Assembly (NCBI GenBank): GCA_963662175.1
Contig: OY759222.1
Location: 13,588,222 to 13,652,221 of the forward strand
Reading direction: 5' to 3'
Origin: Aradus depressus
Taxonomy: Eukaryota > Arthropoda > Insecta > Hemiptera > Aradidae
Length of the DNA: 64,000 nt
Shown: positions 11,872 to 22,722 of the stretch, piece after piece
How the letters are laid out: each line of letters opens with the position of its first letter
Position numbering within the stretch: position 1 is the first letter of the stretch
Notes under the pieces: generated by a model
Seen by the model: only the letters and a program-made list of their open reading frames with translations
Told to the model about the DNA's origin: nothing
Database searches by the model: none
Program-made: the position numbers and the translations under genes

Positions 11872-11990
11872 AACACAAAAACAATATTCACGTTTCTATG
11901 CAGTTGTTTGTTTACGATTAATGAAGTAATTATTACTTCATAAATCGTAAAGAAACAACTGCATAGAAACGTCAATATTGTTATTATCAA
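11872..11990. repeat. ~110-bp hairpin (inverted repeat)
   Basis: Arms of about 50 bp, including ACGTTTCTATGCAGTTGTTT on the left and its near-exact complement on the right, meet at ATGAAGTAATTATTACTTCAT near 11925-11945. Only a few mismatches separate the arms. Confidence 0.85.
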
Positions 11991-12059
11991 CTCGATAATA
12001 TAGAAAAGAATAACTAAACTCACCTTTTTCTCATCAGCAGAAGAAGTTCGTCTCCCAGA

Positions 12060-12694
12060 CAACACTCCGGAAGTTTACAAACATGAGAAAAAACACAGTC
12101 ACCCTGAAACTAGGAGGTAATTTCACGAGTTATAAACAGGATTGACCAAACATCCTGAAAACGTTTCATTGGCTATCGTCCGATGTCTGTATTGTCTCGA
12201 TAGTTTGCGACCGGAACCGACAGGTGACACATAGTCAATATTCCGACGGTATGTTATGGTTTAACGGAAATAAATAATATTATTATTATTATTATTGAGT
12301 GAGTGCTGAGATCCAACTGCGCATGTGCTGTAAACACATATTTCTTGATTAGTCCCCATATTTTCTAACTGGTGGCCCCAAAAATATTAATTTCCTGGAG
12401 GTCTCTTTGTCAGCATCCAATTCCATGTAATTCGTTCATTTATTATTAGGCAGTGAACTGAAAATATTTAATATAAGTGCAATGTACTATAAAGAAGAGA
12501 AATAATATCTGCTAATTAATCAATTTTTAATTACTTTATTCATTTGACTAAAAGGAGCTATTTTAATTAATTCCTGTTTGAAGATAATTTCACTATTCAG
12601 TTCTATGGATCAGTACATTCATATCATGCAGATTTTAAAGCGAAACCTAAAATTTCTTCTGTTAAAATATAAACTAGAGAAAAAGTATTTTGGT
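12060..12694. other. no gene recognised
   Basis: Unique-looking AT-rich sequence with a (TTA)n microsatellite at about 12280-12297. A minus-strand frame ending in this area is AT-rich and featureless. Confidence 0.4.
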
Positions 12695-12830
12695 TCATGC
12701 CCGGGCTTTAACTACAAAGTCATATCGTCTACCAATGCGCTATTTCGTCGCTTTGGTGGACATGAGCCCGATTCTACCCTAGGAGTACTAAATTTTGCCT
12801 ACTCAGTTTTCTTTATCTAGAGTAAGGGTA
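12695..12830 (-). mobile_element. SINE S1 tail fragment
   Basis: Contains ATGCCCGGGCTTTAACTAC, GTGGACATGAGCCCG and CTAAATTTTGCCTACTC; the central body and tRNA head are absent. Confidence 0.8.
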
Positions 12831-12838
12831 GGAAATTT

Positions 12839-13388
12839 TTCATAGAAATAAAATACTTCCCAATGTTTTATTTTTGACCAGAACCGGTTTTCAACGCAAC
12901 AGCGTCATCATCAGTGTTACATCTAAATCATTTTTTGCTGGTTGTTATATAGGTATTTATTGTGTGTATTTTATTTTATCTAGTTTTAACATTTTTATTT
13001 ATTTATTATAGTTTATGACAAAAATTTCTTTGGTTATATGGTGAATTTAATATTATTGCAGAGATATTTTACTATTATGGAGAGATTTGTTTTATAGTTA
13101 TTGTGTATATTTGAATGAATGTTTTTGTAGGTAGAGAGAGTGAACCTAGCTATCTCCATCCCTTTGAGTTATGCCAGTTGTCCTTTGACCGCTACACTGT
13201 TTGGGTGGGGTAAGTAGGTTTTTATTTTGTTACTCTGTACCCTGATCATACTTTTCAAGATTTATACTTTTCTTTGTTTATATATTATATTCATTCTGTA
13301 ATAGATGTACCACTGATGATGACACTGTTGGTTTGAAAACTGGTTCTTAAAATAAAACAGTGAGAAGACAACGTCTTTTATTTCTATG
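12839..13388. mobile_element. inverted-repeat element with hammerhead-like motifs (family P1, copy 1)
   Basis: The two ends are ~90-bp inverted repeats. Each contains, reading outward, CTGATGA, a stem-loop, GAAA, an ACCGGTT-like segment and an AATAAAAC-type tail ending in TTTATTTCTATG. The interior (~360 bp) has no long frame. A second copy lies at 26318-27206. Inverted pairing of hammerhead-bearing repeats is a feature of Penelope-like elements; assignment to that group is an inference. Confidence 0.6.
12883..12920 (-). ncRNA. hammerhead ribozyme-like core, P1 copy 1
   Basis: On the minus strand CTGATGA (12914-12908) is followed by a stem-loop ACGC-TGTT-GCGT and by GAAA (12892-12889), then the palindrome ACCGGT. 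This is the invariant hammerhead core with stem II intact. The right-hand partner at 13314 has lost stem II. Confidence 0.5.
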
Positions 13389-13480
13389 ATATAGGGGTCT
13401 TTACCGAGTATGTTCGTAAGGCTCGGGGACCATCCGAAGGACGGCATGCTTCTGCGATCTTGATTAGGCTACCGGTGCCC
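13389..13480 (-). mobile_element. SINE S1 fragment
   Basis: Shows GGGTCTTTACCGAGTA, GGCTCGGGGACCATCCGAAG and a degraded head ending CTACCGGTGCCCTCT. Internally deleted. Confidence 0.65.
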
Positions 13481-13529
13481 TCTGGAAGACATTCTTATAC
13501 CGATATCTCAGAGTAGCGTTATAGCCTGC

Positions 13530-13695
13530 TGAGTTAGGTAAAAAGACCTTGAGCATGCCGCCCTTTGGATGGGACGTTAAGCGATGGTCCCGAGCCTGTG
13601 TCACTCGTTGCTCGATGGAACTCGTTGAGCTCACGTCTACAAGAACGTCGAGAGCTCCGGTAGAAGACAATATGACCTCGTTGTTAAAACCTGGA
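13530..13695 (+). mobile_element. SINE S1 fragment, opposite orientation
   Basis: Contains TTGAGCATGCCGCCCTTTGG, ATGGGACGTTAAGCGATGG and CCCGAGCCTGT in plus orientation, so two S1 pieces lie here in opposite directions. Confidence 0.65.
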
Positions 13696-14109
13696 CATGA
13701 TTCATAATAACAAACTAACTTATGTTTGTACTTGGAAACGGAATATGTGTATTTCCGAACGACCTGGTTACTCTATAAAACTTGGTTAGATAGTTTCTAT
13801 AGCAGCCTGTCAAGTTTCCGAATGGGCTACATGACGTTGAATTGTATTTCCGAACGGTTTGGTCACTCCAGCCAACATGGTTAGATGGAAGCCATCCCTG
13901 TTTTCTCCAATCCTACACAACTGACGGAACCTGGTCAGGTCTACTCCGCCCACTCTAGTGTACAAAATTACTGCCATTTCGTCCCATTTTCTCCTCCCCA
14001 TGGCCCCATTAAGTCCCGCAGTTTGGAACTTGTCCAGAACATCCACATTATTGGACAACTCAACATTCATTCCCTCCATTCTTTTATAAAATTAAAAAAA
14101 AATATATAT

Positions 14110-15216
14110 TAATAACCCATTTCCCTCCCTGTGTGAGTGCAAATCACGTAATTAATAAAATAAATAAAATTGAGATCGAAAAATTATTAAATTTGAAAAT
14201 TATTTAAATCGCGACTTTAATTAAACAATGCCTGAATAGCTGAAAGCACTCCCACGGGAAGAACGGTTACAAGTTCCTAACGGTTAGTTGACATCAGTAA
14301 TTAACAATAATTAATTACTGTTGTCAACCAGAAGAAGCATGAGTGGGGGGGGGGGGAATGAAATGAATCAAACCTATAACTTTAACATATTTGTTTTAAT
14401 GAGAACATATTTACAAAACAACAATTGAATATATATAATTTGGCCGTGTGTCTGAAGGACTGAATTATAACTTAATTACGAGGTACCTCGATACGATATC
14501 CATGGCGAATGACGGCGTGATCACCCTTTCTGGACTTCTCGTAGAAATCGTCTATTCACATAGTCCCTGAAGATCTGCGTAGTTTCGAGGGCACACCAGA
14601 AGTTACACCCCCACTGACTTTGCACCGTCCAAAATCAAAGTGTGTCTCTACGACTAATTCACATATTCAAACTAAACTTTACTTAAGAAAGTAACGTGGT
14701 AATCCACCAAGACATGAGCAAAGAAAGTTAATTCACATATTTAAACTCAACTGTACAATATAAAAAGAACGTGGTGACCAGCCAAGACATGAGCGACGAA
14801 TGAGTAAAACGGGGAGTGGCTTCCGATATCCGACCGTGGTAGGGGACAGTTCTCCAGGCTTGATTGGTCGTCGGACTCCGCCCATTTTATTTCCAGCCAA
14901 TCGCATATTACCAATTAACATCTGCCTCTAGTTGTGTGAAAACCTGGAGTAAGAAAAAAAACCTTTACTGCTTATTCCTTATACACCGGATGTAGACAAT
15001 TATCTTGGCTTCCTTTCCATTGTGTCTCTATTATTCTTTATTTTCGCTCCCAGCGATCGCGATTCTCTCGCAGGCATCATTGGTTCCGAGCATTCTCTTC
15101 CAAATGCAATTCTCGTTTATTCAACACCACACAACCCATACTTTGCTCCCAGCGATCGCGATCCTCTCATAGACATCGCCAGTTCTGAGCATTATCTATA
15201 GGGTAGACATGCTACA
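14110..15216 (-). repeat. 3' LTR (left copy)
   Basis: Begins TAATAACCCATTTCCC and ends CATGCTACA on the plus strand. It differs from the right copy by only a handful of substitutions, a longer G run near 14345 and a 4-bp insertion near 14442. A 62-codon minus frame (14733-14921) is duplicated in the other LTR and is not a gene. Confidence 0.95.
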
Positions 15217-17056
15217 ATATCCCCCGTTCCCGTTAAAATAAAATATGTCGGCTAAATGACCATTGGAAGTCACATATTTTATTAGTTTCACTTAACACTT
15301 GCTCGTTCACTGAGCATATACACTTAACCAAATACTCAGGTATCGACCTCATTATCATGCGTGACCAAAACATGATTTTAAATTTCCTTTCGAATCGGCA
15401 TGGCTTGCCTATGCATGCGTGACCAAAGCATGATTTTACTTTACGCTGTACTTCTTGGAGTTAACCCTCTCCATTGGCAAATAACGATGATTCTATTTCT
15501 AGCATACATTCACTGACTAGTTAAAACATCCAAAAAGGCCCCACGCCTCGACAATGTTTCAACTGAATTCCCATATACCTAATCCGCTTCAACAAAAATT
15601 TGGGTTGACCAAACCCTAACCATATGCCTCCTTAGGCCTTCGACAGGTATTTACCTTCTGCCGGAACGACGACGAAATATAAAATAGAAAAATAAGCCCA
15701 CTCAAATCCCATCTCAGTTTCATAAATATATGTAAATTCCGGCATCCGCATTAATCAAGTAGCGAAACCCTTTGTTCAGTTCAACAGTCAGTTCATGGCA
15801 TAAAAAATAATTAAGCAACTCCCGCCCCTTTAAATGGATTCTACAAGCATCAATGGAGTGGCCCCTTCTCCGTGTGTACGATAATTAAATATTCAATTCT
15901 GGGTATCCCCTCCAGTTTATAATATATCTCCCCCTCCAGTCATGTATGCTTCGGCTCCTTGCCTTAGGATTTCTTAACTAAAATAAAAAAATTGACATTT
16001 GACCTACCGTGGTCGACACTCATAATAAGTAAGGTCCATACCTGGATATATGTGACAAATATATTTACAAGGCTCTCATTGGGTTAACATAGCCCATCAT
16101 GGTCACTAGATAAAATATGGGTCAATGTGACATTTTCAATAGATACACACGGTCGGATACTAATACAAATATTATTTTAAAATACAAAACAAAACAGACA
16201 AATACAATTGAAAGTACATTTACCATACGTGACTACCTACAAATGTGTGTGCCATCGCCTCGCTGTCAGCCTACTCAGATCCGCGTCTCCTAATCAAATT
16301 TAAATACGTAGGAATATTCCCATGGATGGCCAATCCATATACCGTCTGCCCCGTCCTACAATTATGTCAATTTCAAATAAAGCCACAAACCTATCTAAAC
16401 TAAATTATCCCAACATCATAAACAAATTGCTAATACTATTTAAAAAAATACTCTTACTAAATATATGAACAAAAATAAACTTTCCTAACTTATTATCTAA
16501 ATTACCTACTATTATAAAAAAATGCCCTATTACTAAAGTTATATAAAACATATCCTAACTTATTATCTAGAATAAAAAAAAATAAAACTACCCTAACTTA
16601 TTATCTAAAATTATATCTACAACCTGGCGATTCACTTTGGAATCTTTGAGCTCGACTAAGGGGGGTATGCTCGATGTTAAGCCCCAGGGGAGTGCCAGAA
16701 TGTCCCCGTCTGCCTTATCCTATTTACAAAAAAAAATAACTAAATAATAAATCCCGTGTCCCCAATAAATGTGTATGTGTGATTCTTTGTGTGTTGTTGT
16801 ATAATGAGGTGTTGGCCGTTAGTGTAAAATAATAAATAATTCCCAAATAATAAAAATAGTGTCTGTTTTATGTATGTGTGACTTTGTCTAACTGTTCCTG
16901 GGATAGCTGGGGATGGACACCCATAGAGACGTCACAAATCTCTTCCCTGACTCTAGGGCCGCGATCTCGTCTGCAATAATCGCCCCCCTAACTCGGCTGA
17001 AGTAAGATCGTTAATCTCAAAGAGAGCCCTAGCGCTTCTCTAGCCTGCTTGTAAAT
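15217..17056 (-). other. LTR element: non-coding region between ORF and 3' LTR
   Basis: About 1.8 kb without a long frame between the ORF stop and the 3' LTR, A/T-rich in the half next to the ORF. I see no envelope-like or polymerase sequence. The purine tract preceding the LTR lies at its left edge (15217-15235). Confidence 0.7.
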
Positions 17057-17971
17057 TTATCCGCTAATATACGGCTTCTGTAAGATCGTATAAAAGATTC
17101 CTCCTTCCGCTACGTCGCTGCCGAGATGTCCTAAAATAAAAATTTGAGGACTTTCCTTGTCTAAAATCTGATAAGGTCCTTCCCAGAATAGTAAGAATTT
17201 AAATACAAAATGGTTGGGCAAATCCAAAACGCTATTACGTAACGCCACCTCACCACGTTCGTAATTTTTCACGTAGACATCTTGGAAGGTGACATTGCTA
17301 GGCTGTTCGCGAGCAAAAGTCTGGTTCGTAGGCCAATTCCTATGTCCTTCGGGTACGGTAAATGTCATTCGGTCATCTTGTTTTGGGGTTGAGATCTGAG
17401 TTTGACCCGAAACAGTATCTATTCTCTTCGAGATATCGGCGAATCTCTTCTCACAATCGGTACTAATAATATTTTGGTTCGAATTTATTTCTTCGACCTC
17501 CTTATCTAGATGCTGTGTTTCTGACACGATCCCACCTGTAATTTCATGATAACAGACATCTACCATGTCCCTAACTTTAGAAGTAGGCTTATCATATCTC
17601 TCTTCTGAATTGTCCTGCCTAGATTCAGATTGTACGGTACCCATATTACGTTTAATGGATTCGATATTATTTGCCATTGCCGAAATTTGTTCCTTTATCT
17701 CCGAAGTCTGCTGTCCTATCTGTTCCTGCATGGCCTTTCCCTGTTGTCCTAGTCCCGAAATCTGTTCCTGCATGGCCTTTCCCTGTTGTCCTAGTCCCGA
17801 AATCTGTTCCTGCATGGCCTTTCCCTGCTGTCCTATCTGTTCCTGCATGGCCTTAAACATCGCCTCTAGGTCAAATTTAGGATTTTCTATCGGGGACTCC
17901 GGGGGCGTACGGATAGTTTTCCTAGACCGTGTCTGTATCGGCTCTAAGTCCGACTTCCCTTTCCCTTCCAT
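17057..17971 (-). CDS. Gag-like coiled-coil protein fused to an integrase C-terminal GPY/F-like module
   Basis: A single intact 304-codon frame, start codon at 17969-17971, downstream (minus strand) of the 5' LTR and primer-binding site. Residues 10-35 are basic and proline-rich (TRSRK). Residues 41-95 are near-perfect repeats of a Q-rich KAMQEQISGLGQQG heptad-like motif, predicted to form a coiled coil, with matching ~42-bp DNA repeats at about 17715-17850. Residues 236-304 contain GEVALR and KFLLFWEGPYQIL (GPY at 265-267), resembling the GPY/F module at the end of Ty3/gypsy integrases. The likely origin is an in-frame deletion joining gag to the end of pol. No zinc knuckle, protease or polymerase motif is present. 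The fusion interpretation is inference; the open frame is direct. Confidence 0.65.
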   Translation of the reverse strand: MEGKGKSDLEPIQTRSRKTIRTPPESPIENPKFDLEAMFKAMQEQIGQQGKAMQEQISGLGQQGKAMQEQISGLGQQGKAMQEQIGQQTSEIKEQISAMANNIESIKRNMGTVQSESRQDNSEERYDKPTSKVRDMVDVCYHEITGGIVSETQHLDKEVEEINSNQNIISTDCEKRFADISKRIDTVSGQTQISTPKQDDRMTFTVPEGHRNWPTNQTFAREQPSNVTFQDVYVKNYERGEVALRNSVLDLPNHFVFKFLLFWEGPYQILDKESPQIFILGHLGSDVAEGGIFYTILQKPYISG

Positions 17972-18382
17972 TCTGATAAGAAATATATATCAAAACAATT
18001 AAATGAATTATACGGGAGGTCTGGTGCTAACCTAATTTCTATGGTGACCTGTCAGATGGCATCACAATACAACAATAGTTATAATATGTAAAATAAATGC
18101 CTACTAAATCTACATAAAAAAAAAAATCAAAAACAAAAAAAAATAAAATTATTTCAATAAATGATGTCATTCATTGTCCCTACCCTCACCCATCCTTCTT
18201 CAGTTTTGATTCTAAATACCGACTTTAAGTGAAAATATAACATTGTGGCCTAATAGGCTGGAATCTACGTTAAAAAGCAAAAAAAAAATTTTTTTTTTTT
18301 TTTAATTAAAAAAATTAATTAATTAATAAGGGACCGATTAGTGGGGTTCATTAATTATACTAATTGGCATAATTAATAAACA

Positions 18383-18407
18383 AATCAAGTCCCTGTTCGG
18401 TGGCGCC
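18383..18407 (-). other. primer-binding site, tRNA-Lys
   Basis: Plus-strand CAAGTCCCTGTTCGG followed by TGGCGCCA matches the 3' end of a tRNA-Lys (CAAGTCCCTGTTCGGGCGCCA class) apart from two inserted bases. It lies 2-3 bp from the right LTR, where minus-strand DNA synthesis would start. Confidence 0.75.
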
Positions 18408-18410
18408 AAT

Positions 18411-19510
18411 TAATAACCCATTTCCCTCCCTGTGTGAGTGCAAATCACGTAATTAATAAAATAAATAAAATTGAAATCGAAAAATTATTAAATTTGAAAA
18501 TTATTTAAATCGCGACTTTAATTAAACAATGCCTGAATAGCTGAAAGCACTCCCACGGGAAGAACGGTTACAAGATCCTAACGGTTAGTTGACATCAGTA
18601 ATTAACAATAATTAATTACTGTTGTCAACCAGAAGAAGCATGAGTGGGGGGGGAAATGAAATGAATCAAACCTATAACTTTAACATATTTATTTTAATGA
18701 GAACATATTTACAAAACAACAATTGAATATATATAATTTGTGTGTCTGAAGGACTGAATTATAACTTAATTACGAGGTACCTCGATACGATATCCATGGC
18801 GAATGACGGCGTGATCACCCTTTCTGGACTTCTCGTAGAAATCGTCTATTCACATAGTCCCTGAAGATCTGCGTAGTTTCGAGGGCACACCAGAAGTTAC
18901 ACCCCCACTGACTTTGCACCGTCCAAAATCAAAGTGTGTCTCTACGACTAATTCACATATTCAAACTAAACTTTACTTAAGAAAGTAACGTGGTAATCCA
19001 CCAAGACATGAGCAAAGAAAGTTAATTCACATATTTAAACTCAACTGTACAATATAAAAAGAACGTGGTGACCAGCCAAGACATGAGCGACGAATGAGTA
19101 AAACGGGGAGTGGCTTCCGATATCCGACCGTGGTAGGGGACAGTTCTCCAGGCTTGATTGGTCGTCGGACTCCGCCCATTTTATTTCCAGCCAATCGCAT
19201 ATTACCAATTAACATCTGCCTCTAGTTGTGTGAAAACCTGGAGTAAGAAAAAAAACCTTTACTGCTTATTCCTTATACACCGGATGTAGACAATTATCTT
19301 GGCTTCCTTTCCATTGTGTCTCTATTATTCTTTATTTTCGCTCCCAGCGATCGCGATTCTCTCGCAGGCATCATTGGTTCCGAGCATTCTCTTCCAAATG
19401 CAATTCTCGTTTATTCAACACCACACAACCCATACTTTGCTCCTAGCGATCGCGATCCTCTCATAGACATCGCCAGTTCTGAGCATTATCTATAGGGTAG
19501 ACATGCTACA
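18411..19510 (-). repeat. 5' LTR (right copy)
   Basis: Direct repeat of 14110-15216. Being next to the primer-binding site it is the 5' LTR of the minus-strand element. It abuts a (TA)n microsatellite at 19511-19532. Confidence 0.95.
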
Positions 19511-19619
19511 ATATATATATATATATATATATAGAAGTTTTTCAAAATACACATTGTGTTTGGTAAAGACAGCGGTTGCTTTAGGTATAGGCCAAGACAA
19601 TTTGAATTTGAAAATATTA

Positions 19620-19985
19620 GATGCACTTTTAGACACGTAGGATAGAGAAACCCAAGAGTGGAGGATCAGAACCGACAGAGAGCTGAGGGACATCTTCTGG
19701 CAACACCCGACCGTAGTTGCAGATATGAAATCACGGCGCTTAAGATGGGCTGGACACGTGGTGAGAAGCGGACAGCAGACAGCCATAGAACGCATCATGG
19801 ACGCTCAGGTCCAAGGAGCCAGATCACGAGGAAGACCACGGCTGAGGTGGACTGACCTGGTGAAGAAGGATGCTGTGGAACACCACGTGGTGAACTAGCG
19901 ACCGGTGGCGCACGACAGATCGCGGTGGCGAAGGCTAGTGTGGGCGGCTAAGGATCTTCAGGGTTCGTCGCCAACGGAATAAGAG
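19620..19985 (+). pseudogene. LINE reverse transcriptase C-terminal fragment
   Basis: The plus frame 19650-19898 (82 codons plus stop) reads TQEWRIRTDRELRDIF.., then SRRLRWAGHVVRSGQQTA, then RGRPRLRWTDLV. The RRLRWAGHV and RGRPRLRW motifs are typical of the end of reverse transcriptases of several LINE clades. The polymerase core is absent and a stop follows, so it is a 5'-truncated dead copy. A second fragment of the same general type lies at 30181-30520. Confidence 0.75.
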
Positions 19986-20205
19986 TTTTAGACACGTAAT
20001 TCTTATATTTATATTTTTTTTTTTATTTCTTATTTTTGAATATTTACAATATATGATCATATTTATTATCTATATATATTTATAGTATTATGATCATAAG
20101 TAAATTTGATAATACTATTAAAAATAATAATAATAAAATAAACAAAAAAAAATTATAAGAAAAATATGTACTTCGATAACATAATTGTCTATGTACAAAT
20201 CAATA

Positions 20206-20543
20206 GTTAGTTATTGTGACTCAAGCCCGGGCTTTAACTTTGAGGTCATATCGTCTACTACCAGAGCGCTCTTTCGTCACTGGCGGACATGAGCCCGACT
20301 TTACTATGAGAGTCCTAAATTTTGCCTCCCCTAAATTTTCATTCGCCTTGAGGATGGGTCTTTAACGAGTACCTGACATCGAACAGGCTCGGGACCATTG
20401 CTCAACGTCCCATTCGATGGACAGCGTGGTTAAGTTTATTTCACCTCCCAGATAAAATAAACTAGGGGCCTCGTCCGGGTTTCGAACCCGCGAACGTAAG
20501 CTTTGTAAGCAAGCACGCATACCACTGAGCTACCGGCACCCTC
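20206..20543 (-). mobile_element. SINE S1, full length with target duplication
   Basis: Complete copy with tRNA-like head at the right (GGGTTTCGAACCC; GAGCTACCGG) and full body. Flanked by TACAAATCAATA at 20194-20205 and 20544-20555. Confidence 0.92.
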
Positions 20544-20555
20544 TACAAATCAATA

Positions 20556-21230
20556 TAATACCAAATTGAAAATATTTTATTTAAATAATAACAAAGATAA
20601 ATAATAATAAAATGAAATTAAATAAACATATGAAACAGAGGAGGCCGCGATTTCCAGCAATGGAGTGGATAGGAAAGCTGAAGGGGACTAGGAATACATG
20701 AGGAGAAAAGCTGGTCAGCACCTGCAATCCCTAAAAAATTTTTACAAATTACAGTAGCAGGTCTCTCGGCCAGCGCCGCCTCAGTCTTATGGGGGATTAT
20801 CTGGATGGGAATGACATGACAATATATATATTGTCTTATTCGCAACTTCTAGGTTGAGAAACGTGGGCTTATTGTGGAAACTTATAATAAATAAATAGTA
20901 CTGACTTAGTTTTTTTTTAACATTGTCTATTCCATTAGAAGTTTACATAAACTGCCATTTTCTCATTCCACCATCATCAGGTTTAGTTCATTTAAGAAAA
21001 TGATGAACTAAGCTACAAATGTAGGGAACATTCCATGGAATTCCATCTTTCAGAATAATAACAAATTATTCAATTTTGGAATTGTCTGGAATGTCTGCAA
21101 GTGATAACTTGATCTAAAACATCCCAGCTGAGTATAACAGTACAAATAAATTGAAAACAGAGAATTTAAATACAAAACGAAACATTCCATTAAACTTAAA
21201 TATTAGTTATAAAATTAAATTTATTAAAAT
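20556..21230. other. no gene recognised
   Basis: AT-rich sequence. The 75-codon minus frame at 20618-20845 has no recognisable motif. Nothing repetitive was identified by eye. Confidence 0.4.
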
Positions 21231-21235
21231 TAATT

Positions 21236-21470
21236 ACTGAATCAAGATCGCAGGCTCGAAACCAGTCCGTGTAAATACTTTGAGCATGCCGTCCTTCGGA
21301 TGGGACGTTAAGCCTGTACTTTGAAGTTGAATAAACATGGCTAGGCAAAATGTAGGACTCCCATGATAGAGTCAGGCTCATGTCCATCAGAGCTACGAAA
21401 CTGTGCTCTGGTTGTAGGATATGAGACCTCGTAGTTAAAGCCCGGTCATAATTCATAATTACTAACTAAA
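21236..21470 (+). mobile_element. SINE S1, 5'-truncated
   Basis: Starts within the tRNA-like B box (CAGGCTCGAAACC), continues with CCTTCGGATGGGACGTTAAG and ends GTAGTTAAAGCCCGGTCATA. A central piece is deleted. Confidence 0.8.
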
Positions 21471-21544
21471 TATTGAATGAATTATGAATTAAGTAAGTAA
21501 GTTCTAATATAGTGACAAATCAGCAATCAAAATAAAATATACGT

Positions 21545-22075
21545 TAATTTGTTAGTTATTCTGACTACAACTATTGCGTTCTTTCGTCACTCTGGTAGAC
21601 ATGTGCTCGACTCTATTGTATATTCACCCAGGGCAGGGGTATCTAACTAGTACAGTAGACTCTCCCTTATTCGGCGTTCTGTTAACCGGCGCGCTCCCTT
21701 ATCCGGCGCTCGCAAAATAATATCAAATTTGATAACTAAAATTAACATTCAATTATTAGATTATCAATTATATGAGCCACGTGTATTTACGAGCACATAA
21801 TAATTCCGTAACTCACAATCTTTTATGTATTTTTATTGTACATACATATGTACATTGTATTTATAATGTAGGGAACGCTAATACAATATTTTATTACTTC
21901 ACTTAATTAAACGCAGATTTCAAAATATATTTTTAATGCTCATGATGATTTCCGCTATCCGGCATTTTCTGTTATCCGGCGTCACGTCGGTCCCGGCAAC
22001 GCCGGATAAGGGTGAGTCTACTGTACTTGATATTGTACAAGCTCGGGAGACCATCGCTTAACTTCCCGGCGTCAT
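21545..22075 (-). mobile_element. SINE S1 split by a MITE
   Basis: The left part (GTTCTTTCGTCACTCTGG..GGGGTATCTAACTAGTA) and the right part (CTTGATATTGTACAAGCTCG..) are contiguous in other S1 copies. The 21653-22023 element lies between them at a TA. Confidence 0.85.
21653..22023. mobile_element. pogo/Tigger-type MITE, 371 bp
   Basis: Terminal inverted repeats start CAGTAGACTC and continue CCCTTATYCGGC for about 23 bp with two mismatches. TA flanks both sides (21651-21652 and 22024-22025), the target site of the Tc1/mariner/pogo superfamily. Subterminal GTTAACCGGCGC / GTTATCCGGCG repeats resemble Tigger ends. No transposase. Confidence 0.88.
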
Positions 22076-22111
22076 TGATTCAAAAATTAATAAAATCTAT
22101 TTTATTTTACA

Positions 22112-22160
22112 ATCTCTAAAATAATCACTTCTTACTACATCAGCCATCTTCATATTAATA
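22112..22160 (+). repeat. family P3 terminal fragment
   Basis: AAATAATCACTTCTTACTAC followed by ATCAGCCATCTTCATATTA, the same end sequence as at 40978-41022, 57658-57700 and 60500-60543. Confidence 0.7.
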
Positions 22161-22720
22161 TAGGTATGCTTGGGTCCCTAGCTGTACACAACAGCCCTTC
22201 TGTCAGTATATCTAGTATGAGGAAGGATTCAGAAGTAAGACAATGATTTTGAAGCATATCGGTAGATTGATTTCACGGGGAGAGCGAAAACTTACCTAGT
22301 TGATTAACTCATATGGGTAAAGTACATTTCCAAAGAGTTACCGACTACTTTTTTAGTTTTTTTAAGAAAAAAAAGAGAGAGGGGGAAATGTATGTAAAAA
22401 TGTTGATCTCTCAAATCGGTTACAAAGAACCTCCATTACAGAAACGGTAAATTATTCTATAGTATTCGAAATATCCAGACAGGCTTTTTACAAAATTACT
22501 TTAAATTTTACAGGTGCTCTTTAAATTAATTTAGGTTAATTGACTTATCTTTTATTAAATAAATTTAAATTAACAACCAACCCCTGTTTTTTTTTAAATT
22601 ACAGAACAATCTTAGTCCGCAGCTTTTATTCCACTCACAAGACTGCCGTATACAGGAAAATATGTAGACGATTTTATAAATATTGATTAATTAATATATC
22701 AAATCTATATTTAGTGATTA
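22161..22720. other. no gene recognised
   Basis: AT-rich, with a purine-rich run near 22365-22385. No coding or repeat signature identified. Confidence 0.35.
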
Positions 22721-22722
22721 TG

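Larger units (their letters stand above)
14110..19510 (-). mobile_element. complete non-autonomous LTR retrotransposon (Ty3/gypsy type)
   Basis: Two near-identical ~1.1-kb direct repeats (14110-15216 and 18411-19510) enclose 3.2 kb. Just left of the right LTR is the complement of a tRNA-Lys primer-binding site (CAAGTCCCTGTTCGG, then GGCGCCA with a 2-nt insertion). Just right of the left LTR is the complement of a purine tract (CGGGAACGGGGGAT). The element therefore reads leftward. The insertion site is AT-repeat DNA on both sides, so the ATAT target duplication cannot be delimited. One ORF (17057-17971) is present; protease, reverse transcriptase and RNase H are missing, so mobility would need enzymes in trans. 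Confidence 0.93.

Noticed and set aside
14733..14921. 62-codon minus-strand frame repeated identically at 19027-19215
   Set aside because: Both copies lie inside the LTRs; the duplication reflects LTR identity, and there is no protein motif.
17565..18002. 145-codon plus-strand frame with cysteine-rich repeats
   Set aside because: Antisense shadow of the coiled-coil repeats of the minus-strand Gag-like ORF.
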